Source: CAVQNQ01 sp963714205
GTDB taxonomy: Bacteria > Acidobacteriota > Terriglobia > Bryobacterales > Bryobacteraceae
Direction of reading: 5' to 3'
DNA: 64,000 bases
NCBI GenBank assembly: GCA_963714205.1
Contig: CAVQNQ010000004.1
Coordinates: 496,001-560,000, forward strand
Part shown: piece after piece, positions 27,101 to 34,206 of the stretch
How the letters are laid out: each line of letters starts with the position of its first letter
How positions within the stretch are numbered: the stretch's first letter is position 1
Made by a program: the position numbers and the translations under genes
The notes under the pieces: model-generated
The model's database searches: none
The model's input: only the letters and a program-made list of their open reading frames with translations
What the model was told of the DNA's origin: nothing

Positions 27101-28067
27101 CACCGTGGATAGCGGCAACCTGGCCGCCGCTCTGTGGGCCCTCAAACAGTCCGCCCTGGCCTTCGCCGCCGAGCCACCGGCCGTGCGCGGCCTCTCGAGC
27201 GATCTGGCCGCCGAGCTGGCGCGCATCGCGGCCAAGGCGGACGATCTGGTTCGCGAAATGGATTTCAGCTTTCTCTACCACGAACGCAAGAAAGTGCTCT
27301 CGGTGGGTTTCAACGCCACCACCGGGCGCACCGAGGCCTCTTGCTACGATCTCGTGGCCTCGGAGGCCCGCATGGCCTGCTTCGTGGCCATCGCCAAGGG
27401 CGAGATTCCCCAGGAGGCCTGGTTCCACCTGGGCCGCGGACACACGCTCTGCCATGGCGAGCGCGTGCTGATTTCCTGGACCGGAACCATGTTCGAATAC
27501 CTCATGCCGGCGCTCTGGATGCGCACTTATCCCGGCACCATCGCCGATCGGAGCCTGCGCGCAGCCGTGCATGTGCAGCGCGAGTACGCCCGGCGCAAAG
27601 GCGTGCCGTGGGGGATTTCCGAATCGGCCTGCCTGCGCGAGGGCGGCGAGTATGGCTACGCGCCCTTCGGCATTCCCGAACTGGCCATGAAGCGCATGGA
27701 CGAGGCGAAGCTCGTGATCTCACCGTACTCCACTTTTCTGGCGGCCCTGATGGACCCGGCCGCGGCCGTCGCGAACCTCCGGCAACTGGAGGAATTCGGC
27801 TGGAGCGGGCGCTACGGCTTCTACGAAGCGATTGACTATACGCACGCCGGGGGCGAGCCGGTCCGCATGTGGATGGCGCACCATCAAGGCATGAGCCTGC
27901 TCGCCATTGCCGCGCTCCTGGCCGGCAACCCGCTGCAGGAGTACTTTCACGCCGAGCCGCTGGTGATGGCCACCGAACTGCTGCTCCACGAGCGCGTCCC
28001 CGCGGCTTCGCTGGCCGAGCCGGATTCGGAGCCTCTGCCGGCCATCGCCCCAGAGGCGGCCCGCTAA
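24144..28067 (+). CDS. Beta-1,2-glucan synthase-like protein: GT84 plus glycoamylase/GH189-type domain, no GH94
   Basis: A 1307-residue membrane protein like the N-terminal half of cyclic beta-1,2-glucan synthases (NdvB/Cgs). The N-terminal region is cytoplasmic, with two helices near residues 295-335. The GT84 domain carries DSDTQLPRG (D505, D507), FAENVLLSHDLIEG (D619) and RWVRGDWQ (653-660), followed by more helices. The C-terminal third (about 880-1300) is the glycoamylase-like/GH189-type domain, with YYDVETL-like FNWYDVETLAP, HQGMSLLAIAALL and ELLLHERVP. NdvB proteins of about 2800 residues then have GH94; here the protein simply ends. It should make beta-1,2-glucan from UDP-glucose. Linear versus cyclic product is unknown. 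Confidence 0.82.
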   Translation: MILDLESSPAAAELERWRERGARLAQSIRSIRPRGRRSRPVDRYRQIQALVARAARDPKSENAAWILDSVRLIRSAEKLTRDFSSDLHRYPAATEPNGQETPRVCVVARGYLRYAGNQFNELALVAFLDGYQDAAGLDMGEIWGLKPALQLALIDCLAGGPAAEWPELVMSLRRIAETPWKDILESASHTHRMLERDPAGAYARMDFASRDLYRKAVAGLARHSPLSETEIAEAALALCQAAQQISDGARAGIRRTHVGYYLVDQGLPRLETAIGYRPPLGGRIVRMVEARPALFYLTSIELITFLIVVGLLAGVGTLTPIFAALLLLLLPASQASVDFVNNLFTFLLPPRVLPKLDFSEGIPEDCVTLVAVPSLLLSEAQVHSLALDLEIRYLANRDPHLHFALLTDLPDSDERVDDRNRLVEVCSRLIEGMNRRYRRDGRSPFFLLHRDRAYNQVEDRWMGWERKRGKLLDLNSLLRGAFDAFPVKVGDTPLLAGVRYVITLDSDTQLPRGSAARLVGTLAHPLNQAVVDPATRIVVEGYGILQPRIGISIHSSSRSRLAAIYSGQTGFDVYTRAVSDVYQDLFGEGIYTGKGIYEVDVFRETLEHRFAENVLLSHDLIEGAYARAALVSDIELIDDYPSHFSAYSRRKHRWVRGDWQIMRWLRRRVPDFYGNRILNPISLISQWKILDNLRRSLLEPSLLILLLGSWFYLPGPPGYWAGATIAIFFIPAWSGVFFAVLRAPRGRRALVAWAHDTLENFAKGNAIAVMNLTFLLHQALLSMDAIARSVARTVFTRRRLLEWETAAESEASAGPKATVDVYLEWTPWITLAIAGALWRIRPAALPVAAPVLALWMASRAFSGWLNRRPRTGHCDLGLEDQQLLEDSGESICRFFRDWSSPATNWLIPDSVREDGTAELRLSPTNLGLLLDARIAAVRLGMMPLSEFAFQTRQTLDRVAALEKFRGHLFNWYDVETLAPLPPRFVSTVDSGNLAAALWALKQSALAFAAEPPAVRGLSSDLAAELARIAAKADDLVREMDFSFLYHERKKVLSVGFNATTGRTEASCYDLVASEARMACFVAIAKGEIPQEAWFHLGRGHTLCHGERVLISWTGTMFEYLMPALWMRTYPGTIADRSLRAAVHVQREYARRKGVPWGISESACLREGGEYGYAPFGIPELAMKRMDEAKLVISPYSTFLAALMDPAAAVANLRQLEEFGWSGRYGFYEAIDYTHAGGEPVRMWMAHHQGMSLLAIAALLAGNPLQEYFHAEPLVMATELLLHERVPAASLAEPDSEPLPAIAPEAAR

Positions 28068-28798
28068 AAGGCGTGCAGAGCCAGGGCGCCAATCAACAGG
28101 GGCGACAGGACGACCCCAATGACGATCGAACCGATCAACCCGATCACCAGCAGCACGGCGGATTTGACCAGGTCCGAGCCGCTGATCTCGCGCACCGCGA
28201 ACAGGCTGGTGACGATGCGCCAGAGGCTCAGCACCGGCCCCACCACCGGGATGATAGCCAGCACGCCGGGAGACTGGGCATAGGCCAGACCGCGGAAAAG
28301 CTGCCCGAAATCCAGCTTGCGCTGCACCACGGCTTGCGAAAGCGCCGACATGAGCCATATGGAAGCCACCAGGGCGATCAAGCCGATCAAAGCGGAGATC
28401 ACCAAGACGGTAATTCCGCGGGCCAGAAACAGGTAATGGGAGGTTAACAGCCAGCTCCCCACCAAGCCCGCGAGCGCGGGAATGATGATGGCGATGAGCG
28501 CATTGGTATTGCCGTTAAGGTCGGCAGCCGCCTGGCGATAGACGGCCTTGTCCAGAAACGCTCCACGGACCATCATTTCCAGCAGCCCCATCGGAGCGCC
28601 GGCATGGCTCAATCCCAGAGACCCCACTACCCGGTCTCCATATCCGCTCACGGTCGCCTCAAAACTCGAGGTCCCCGATAACGAAGCTGCCGCCGCGGCG
28701 GCCGGTGGGGCGAAACCCTCGACGGGTGCGCCACAGCTTTTGCAAAAACGCTCGGTGGGATCGGTGGCGGCCCCACATGTAGAACAGAACTTGGCCAT
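28064..28798 (-). CDS. Zinc-ribbon membrane protein, Yip1-like
   Basis: A 244-residue protein with an N-terminal zinc ribbon (FCSTCG and FCKSCG: C5, C8, C19, C22), an Ala-rich linker, and a Yip1-like membrane domain with about five helices from residue 95 on. Function of this architecture is not known to me; eukaryotic Yip1 proteins act in membrane traffic, which does not transfer directly. GAGGAGAG precedes the ATG and is itself one arm of an inverted repeat. Its stop overlaps the stop of the convergent GT84 gene, so the transcripts overlap at their ends. Confidence 0.75.
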   Translation of the reverse strand: MAKFCSTCGAATDPTERFCKSCGAPVEGFAPPAAAAAASLSGTSSFEATVSGYGDRVVGSLGLSHAGAPMGLLEMMVRGAFLDKAVYRQAAADLNGNTNALIAIIIPALAGLVGSWLLTSHYLFLARGITVLVISALIGLIALVASIWLMSALSQAVVQRKLDFGQLFRGLAYAQSPGVLAIIPVVGPVLSLWRIVTSLFAVREISGSDLVKSAVLLVIGLIGSIVIGVVLSPLLIGALALHAF

Positions 28799-28801
28799 AG
28801 T

Positions 28802-28904
28802 CTCTCCTCAAAGGACGCTCACTCGGTCCAGGACCGGGTCCATTGTTTGTGGTCGTACTATTCTAAGCCAAAACTGCTTCTGCGCAACTTGTTTTTGAGG
28901 AGAG
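28802..28904. repeat. 11-bp perfect inverted repeat around the gap between two minus-strand genes
   Basis: CTCTCCTCAAA at 28802-28812 is the exact reverse complement of TTTGAGGAGAG at 28894-28904. The first arm contains the ribosome site of the zinc-ribbon gene. Inside the loop is a second small hairpin, CGGTCC-A-GGACCG (28825-28837). In a transcript coming from the GH144 gene the arms could pair and hide the ribosome site. Confidence 0.5.
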
Positions 28905-28927
28905 TTTTGCCGACCCGGGGGGCCTCG

Positions 28928-30226
28928 TCAGGTTCGCACAACTTGCAGCCCGGCTTTGAGCATCCCGCGGCGGGCTTCGGGAGTAGCCATGATGTCCTCC
29001 CAGACCGACCCGGTCCGCAAGTTCTCGGCCATCAGGACCATGATTCCCAAGTCGATGCCGATCACCTGCCGGCTGTACCAGTTCTCCTCGGGCTGGAAGG
29101 CGTCCACGAAGCCCCATTGGCACCACACGTCCTTGCCGTAGCGCTCCAGCATGGTCTCGAGGACTGCGGCGCACATCCGCGGAAGAAATGCGATGGAGCC
29201 GCCCGCCGCGCAGGGCACCAGGCTGCCGTTGGGCGGATCGCCAGGACCGCCCCACACACGGTATCCGGTGGGAGAATCCGAGGCCGTCACGCCCCACATA
29301 TTCGGGCCGTACCACGGGTATTTGGCGGCCAGCTCGATGCAGTACTGCCGGTGCGCCTGGGTGGCGCGCTGCGAGTTGTTGAAGTAATTGGCGTAGCGGT
29401 CCACGCGATTGCGGAAATCGAACCAGGCGTGCGAGTACTGGTGCACGAACAAGGGTGCCGTGGCATCGATGAAGAAGATGCCCTCGAATTCCCGCATGGG
29501 CCGCTTCCAGGCATTCCAGCATTCCGGGGGAATGGGGTGGTTCTCGGAAGACAGGGCGAGCAGGTACATGGCCAGCAGCTCCGAGTAAGCGTCCCAGTGG
29601 TAGGGCAGGAAGCCGCACTCGGGAGCCCATCCGTGGGCCAGCGTGTAGCTGCTGTTCAGCATCCAGGCCCAGTCGGCGCGGTTCAGCAGGGTTTGCGCCA
29701 GGGTCAGGATGTCCGGGTCGTCCCAATAGGCGCGGCAGTGCAGGGCCCCGCACAACAGCCAGGCTGTATCGACCGAGGAAACCTCGCATTTCCAGGCACG
29801 CTTGCCGGTGGCCGCGTCCAGAAAGTGATAGAAGAAGCCGTGGGTCTGCTCCGCGCGATCGGCGAGAAACTCCAGGGTGCGGCACACTCGCGCGCGGAGC
29901 AAGTTATGGTGGAGATAACCATAACGGTCAGCTATGGTCAGGGCGCTCAGCCCGAACCCGGTGGCGGCGATGCTCGCCACACCCAGCTTATACGGGTAAT
30001 TGATGGCCGCCCGATCCAGCACTAAGCCGGTCCCGGGATCGGCCATTTCATAGAAATAGAGGCACCCGTGGCGCACGATATCGCCCAGCAATTGGTCGCT
30101 TACGGGGCCGGGATCCGTGGCGGGAATACTATAGCCGGCTTTCAGGCGCTGCGCGCTTACCGATGCCAATGCTCCACATCCAAGAATCTGAAGGAGATGC
30201 CTGCGGGAAATACCTGAGGAGTACAA
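28928..30226 (-). CDS. Exported glycoamylase-family enzyme, GH144-like endo-beta-1,2-glucanase
   Basis: A 432-residue enzyme of the glycoamylase family (formerly 'putative glucoamylase'), whose characterised member from Chitinophaga is a GH144 endo-beta-1,2-glucanase. The N-terminus has a Tat-like signal, SRRHLLQILGCGALASVSAQ. Typical blocks are YFYEMADPGTGLVLDR, ASIAATGFGLSALTIADRYG, THGFFYHFLDAATGKR, VSSVDTAWLLCGALH, and PLFVHQYSHAWFDFRNR. ENWYSRQVIGIDLGIMVLMAENLRTG near the end is also a family pattern. The start is TTG because a stop lies upstream in frame. It faces the GT84 synthase, so trimming of beta-1,2-glucan outside the cytoplasm is plausible. Confidence 0.8.
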   Translation of the reverse strand: MYSSGISRRHLLQILGCGALASVSAQRLKAGYSIPATDPGPVSDQLLGDIVRHGCLYFYEMADPGTGLVLDRAAINYPYKLGVASIAATGFGLSALTIADRYGYLHHNLLRARVCRTLEFLADRAEQTHGFFYHFLDAATGKRAWKCEVSSVDTAWLLCGALHCRAYWDDPDILTLAQTLLNRADWAWMLNSSYTLAHGWAPECGFLPYHWDAYSELLAMYLLALSSENHPIPPECWNAWKRPMREFEGIFFIDATAPLFVHQYSHAWFDFRNRVDRYANYFNNSQRATQAHRQYCIELAAKYPWYGPNMWGVTASDSPTGYRVWGGPGDPPNGSLVPCAAGGSIAFLPRMCAAVLETMLERYGKDVWCQWGFVDAFQPEENWYSRQVIGIDLGIMVLMAENLRTGSVWEDIMATPEARRGMLKAGLQVVRT

Positions 30227-30269
30227 TCCATCTACATTTTAAGCCAATTCCAAGAAGAATGCCCAAACA

Positions 30270-31355
30270 TCAGGGCGCCGGATCGATGGTGGCTTCGATC
30301 AGCTCGAGGCGCCGCTTAGGGGTTTCGCCATCCACCTCTTCCTTCTGGAACGCGTCCAGCACGTCGAGGCCCTCCACTACCCGGCCAAACGCCGAATATT
30401 GGCCGTCCAGGTTGGGCGCGGGCCCCAGCATGAGGAAGAACGATGTGGTGGCCGAATCGGGATCGTCCCCATGGGCCATGGAAACGATGCCGCGCTCGTG
30501 CTTGACGTCCTGGCGAAACTCGCCCTTGAGGGGGCGTACCCAGCGGTCGGCGGGGTGCACGGGATTCGGCAGGCGCGTCTCGCCCATCCCGCCTTGCACC
30601 ACGAAATCCTTGGCCACGCGGTGGAAGGCCGTGCCGTTGTACCAGCCGGTCGAGACCAGCTTCAGGAAGTTGCGCACGTGGTTGGGCGCCCAATCCGGCT
30701 CCATCTTGATTTTGATGACCCCCAGCGTGGTCTTCATCGTGACGGTCCGGCGCAGCTCGTCGGTCGTGGCATTGAGGAATGGCTCGGGCTTCTTCTTTTC
30801 GAGCGTCACTTTGAGGATGCGCACGGGGTTCTCGGCGATTCCGTTGGCGTCCAGCGGCCGCTTCGAGATAGCCTCCACCACGTCCATGCCTTCGGTTACG
30901 CGGCCGAAGGTGGAATACTGGCCGTCCAGGGCCGGTTGCGCGCCCAGGCACACGAAGAACTGAGCGCCGTCGCTATCGGGTTTGTTGGGGATACGGATGG
31001 TCGAGACCACCCCGCGCGTGTGCTTGAGATCGCTGATCTCGCTCGGCAGAAGGTTCAGCCCGCCCGATCCCCAGGCGCTCCGGGGAGACTTGGGGTCCTT
31101 GAGCAGCGGGTCGCCGCCCTGAATGATGCCGTTGGCCACCATGCGGAAGAAGGCGCTGCCATCGTAGTAGCCCTGGCGCGCCAGCTTGATGAAATTATCG
31201 ACGTGCTTGGGCGCCTTGTCGGGCGCAAACTCGAAGCGGATCGTGCCGAGTTCGGTCTGCACCACGGCTTCGAGGTCGGCAGGTGATTCCGTGGCGGGCG
31301 TCTGCCCCCAAGCGGCGGCCGACGCCAGCAGAATTGCCAGCCACCCAGATTTCAT
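30270..31355 (-). CDS. Exported peptidyl-prolyl isomerase with two cyclophilin domains
   Basis: A 361-residue protein with a signal peptide (about 1-18) and two tandem cyclophilin domains (about 28-190 and 205-355). Each has FFRM or FHRV, GGDP or GGMGETR, SDGAQFFV or ATTSFFLM, and LDGQYSTFGRV or LDGQYSAFGRV, the catalytic and proline-pocket blocks. It would speed folding of periplasmic proteins. The ATG overlaps the stop of the UPF0182 gene upstream (ATGA), and the GH144 gene follows after 43 bases, so the three may be one transcript. Confidence 0.88.
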   Translation of the reverse strand: MKSGWLAILLASAAAWGQTPATESPADLEAVVQTELGTIRFEFAPDKAPKHVDNFIKLARQGYYDGSAFFRMVANGIIQGGDPLLKDPKSPRSAWGSGGLNLLPSEISDLKHTRGVVSTIRIPNKPDSDGAQFFVCLGAQPALDGQYSTFGRVTEGMDVVEAISKRPLDANGIAENPVRILKVTLEKKKPEPFLNATTDELRRTVTMKTTLGVIKIKMEPDWAPNHVRNFLKLVSTGWYNGTAFHRVAKDFVVQGGMGETRLPNPVHPADRWVRPLKGEFRQDVKHERGIVSMAHGDDPDSATTSFFLMLGPAPNLDGQYSAFGRVVEGLDVLDAFQKEEVDGETPKRRLELIEATIDPAP

Positions 31356-34105
31356 TTCTTCACCTCCGCTTCGACGGCCTCCAGTTCCTTACCCGCCTCG
31401 GCCCAGTGACCCTCCGCGGCCAGTTGCCGGTAGCGCTCCAGATGCTCGCGGATGCGCTGGATGCGCGGATCGGCCGCGGGAGGCGGAGCGCCGGTGGGCG
31501 CGGGGGCCGCGGCCGGAGCCGCGGCAGTGGAGGTATCGGTGGTTTGATGAGTGGATGGGGAGCCGTTCGAGAGGTCGGCCAAGGCCTGTTCGTATGTGTC
31601 GGTATAGATCAGGCGGTTGCCCACCGCCAGCACCACCTTCTTCAATTGCGGCATGCTGGCTTCATTGGCCTGGATGTAGATCGGGTCCACGTACAGGAAC
31701 GTGTCGCCCACCGGCAGCACCAGGGTCTGCCCGCGCAGCACGTGCGAACCCTGCTGGTTCCACAAAGTGAGGTCCTTCGAAATCGTCTGGTCCTGGTTAA
31801 TCCGCGCGGTGATTTGCATGGGACCGAAAATCAGCTCCTGCTTGGAAAGCTGGAGCACCACCATATCGCCCAGGTTGGGGCCGTCGCAGCGCGCCACCAT
31901 CAGGCCGATCAGGTTGTCCTTGTTGCGGGGCGTGAACGGCAGCAGCAGCAGGAACTCGGCTTTGTCCTGGCCGGGCAGGGTAGCCATCACATAGTCCGGG
32001 GTCACCGTATCGGTGCCTTCGGTCTGCCCCGACGAGCGCCGCGCCAGGTCCCACAGATCCTCCTTGTTATAGAACGTCTGCGGATCGAGCATGTGATAAG
32101 TGCGGTAGATTTCCGCCTGCACGCGGAAGAGCGTTTCGGGGTATCGCGCGTGCGCGCGCAAATCCGCCGGCATGGCGGATTGCGGCAGGAAGAGATCCGG
32201 GAAGAGGCGCTGATAGGACGCAATGATCGGATCATCCGGCGCGAAGACGTACATGTGGGTTTCGCCGTCGTACGCATCGATGGTGGCTTTGACCGCGTTG
32301 CGAATGTAGTTCAGGCGGCCGACATCGGCCACGTCCACCGCCCTCGAGTAGGGGTGCGCTTCGGAGGTAGTGTAGCCGTCGACGATCCATACCAGCCGGC
32401 CGGTATCGGTAATCACCAGGTAGGGGTCGGAATCCCATTGCAGGAAGCCCGCCAATTGCTGCACGCGATCGGCCACGCGGCGATGGATCATCATGCGGCT
32501 GTTGGGCGTGAGATAGCTGGTCAGCAAGATGTTGGGCTCGCCTTCGGAAATGGCGGCGGCCATGCGCATGGGGAACGAGGAAACCGGGAAGCCGCCCTTG
32601 CCTTCGTAGCGCGAGCGCGCATCCTGTTCTCCGGAGGCGTAGTTGAACTCCTCCTGGGCGGTGTTGACGAAAATCGGCTCGTGGGCTACCTCGGCGTAAT
32701 AAAGCTCCGGACGCGCGAGCTTCAAGCTCTTGGTCTTGACCTCGGGCGGGGCGTTATCGATCAACAGCACCGGCAGGCCGTCCGGCGTGATGTTGCTGAC
32801 CTCGGCCAGTACCAATCCGTAGCCGTGGGTGTATTGGAACGCGGGATTGATCCAGTTGGCGCGCGCGGCGGGCAGCTTGGAAAGATCCAGTTCGCGGGCT
32901 GACAGCAGCACCTGGCGATACTGGCCGTCGATGGTGTAACGGTCCACATCGGCCGAGGGAAACTCGTAATACGGGCGCAGGGACTGAATCTGGGTGATGG
33001 TATCGCGGAACGCGGTCATGTCCCACAGCCTCACGTTGTCGAGCGTGGGCTTGTGCTGCGCGGTATCGATGACGGCGTCCTGGCGGGTCTTGAATTCCAC
33101 CTCCCGCACGCGCTGTTCGATCCCGTAGGCGCTGCGCGTGGCGTGAATATGCGTCTGGATATAAGGCCGCTCGAGCGAGATCTCGTTGGGCCGGACGTAC
33201 AGCGCCGAGACGGCCCACGGCACCACGAAAGAGACCACCAGCGCCAGGGCCATCGAGGCGGCCAAAATCCAGCGCTTCATCAAAATCAGCACGGCGGCTG
33301 CCAGGCACGCCACAATCACCAGCCATTGCAGCGGCAGCCCGATATACTGGTCCACGTAATCGACCCCCACCAGGAAGGTTCCGTGCTCGTTGTAGACCAT
33401 CTCGTAGCGTCCCAGGAAGAAGCGCGCGGCCAGAGCCAGCAGCAGCACCACCCCGGCGCCGCGCAGGAAGCGCGACTCCAGACCGCCCTCCAGCCTGAAG
33501 AAGGTGGGATCGAGCTCGCGAACCTCACTCATTTGCGGGAACTTGTAGCGCAACTGCCAGGCGCGCGCGGCGATCCAGTAGAGCAGAATCGAGAAGATCG
33601 CCAGCCCCAGCACCCAGCCGCGCACCATGCCGTAGAACGGCAGATCGAACAGATAGAAGGAGAGCGGCTTATCGAACACCGAATCGTGCCAGGCGGTAGC
33701 CGCCGCGGGCAGCCCGCGCGATCCGGCGAAGCGCACCACCGTCCAGGTATCGATCGAGGCTGCCGAGATGAGGTAGCCCAGCACCAGGAGGGCCAAGGCG
33801 GAAATGCGCGCGTACCACCGGTGCTCGCCGAGGCCCGTGCCGGCGAACTTGAGAGCGCGCGCGTGCGCCAGCCATAAGACGCCGAACGCGGCCAGCGTGG
33901 CGGTGGCTAGGGGCGCAAAGCTGTAGTAGAGCATACTCAGCCAGGTGTTGAATTGGCCCAATTCCTTCCACCACGCGATCTCGATGGCGTAAGAGGCAAT
34001 CGACCTTGCGCCGAGCAGCAACAGAACCAGGATGACAATGAGGGTGATCCAGGTGGCCGGAGACCCGGGATCCCGGCGCCCGGTTTCAATCTGATACCGC
34101 GACAT
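31352..34105 (-). CDS. UPF0182 family membrane protein
   Basis: A 917-residue member of UPF0182 (COG1615): seven or so N-terminal membrane helices (residues 15-300), then a large extracytoplasmic domain including YDVIDT-type EFKTRQDAVIDTA, LRPYYEFPSADVDRY, YQRLFPDLFLPQSAMPADLR and PFTPRNKDNLIGLMVARCDG. A Pro/Ala linker and charged coiled-coil tail end the protein. Function of the family is unknown. The frame extends 13 codons upstream, but MSRYQIETGRR is the more natural start. It leads the run UPF0182, double cyclophilin, GH144, zinc-ribbon protein. Confidence 0.85.
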   Translation of the reverse strand: MSRYQIETGRRDPGSPATWITLIVILVLLLLGARSIASYAIEIAWWKELGQFNTWLSMLYYSFAPLATATLAAFGVLWLAHARALKFAGTGLGEHRWYARISALALLVLGYLISAASIDTWTVVRFAGSRGLPAAATAWHDSVFDKPLSFYLFDLPFYGMVRGWVLGLAIFSILLYWIAARAWQLRYKFPQMSEVRELDPTFFRLEGGLESRFLRGAGVVLLLALAARFFLGRYEMVYNEHGTFLVGVDYVDQYIGLPLQWLVIVACLAAAVLILMKRWILAASMALALVVSFVVPWAVSALYVRPNEISLERPYIQTHIHATRSAYGIEQRVREVEFKTRQDAVIDTAQHKPTLDNVRLWDMTAFRDTITQIQSLRPYYEFPSADVDRYTIDGQYRQVLLSARELDLSKLPAARANWINPAFQYTHGYGLVLAEVSNITPDGLPVLLIDNAPPEVKTKSLKLARPELYYAEVAHEPIFVNTAQEEFNYASGEQDARSRYEGKGGFPVSSFPMRMAAAISEGEPNILLTSYLTPNSRMMIHRRVADRVQQLAGFLQWDSDPYLVITDTGRLVWIVDGYTTSEAHPYSRAVDVADVGRLNYIRNAVKATIDAYDGETHMYVFAPDDPIIASYQRLFPDLFLPQSAMPADLRAHARYPETLFRVQAEIYRTYHMLDPQTFYNKEDLWDLARRSSGQTEGTDTVTPDYVMATLPGQDKAEFLLLLPFTPRNKDNLIGLMVARCDGPNLGDMVVLQLSKQELIFGPMQITARINQDQTISKDLTLWNQQGSHVLRGQTLVLPVGDTFLYVDPIYIQANEASMPQLKKVVLAVGNRLIYTDTYEQALADLSNGSPSTHQTTDTSTAAAPAAAPAPTGAPPPAADPRIQRIREHLERYRQLAAEGHWAEAGKELEAVEAEVKK

Positions 34106-34206
34106 GCCCCAAGCGTAGCACTTCGAATCGCCCGCGGAGAGCATCGTACTAGAATCTAAGTTCGAGGTCGATTTTCAAGGGTGGTCCGTCTCAGGCGGAG
34201 GTCTTT

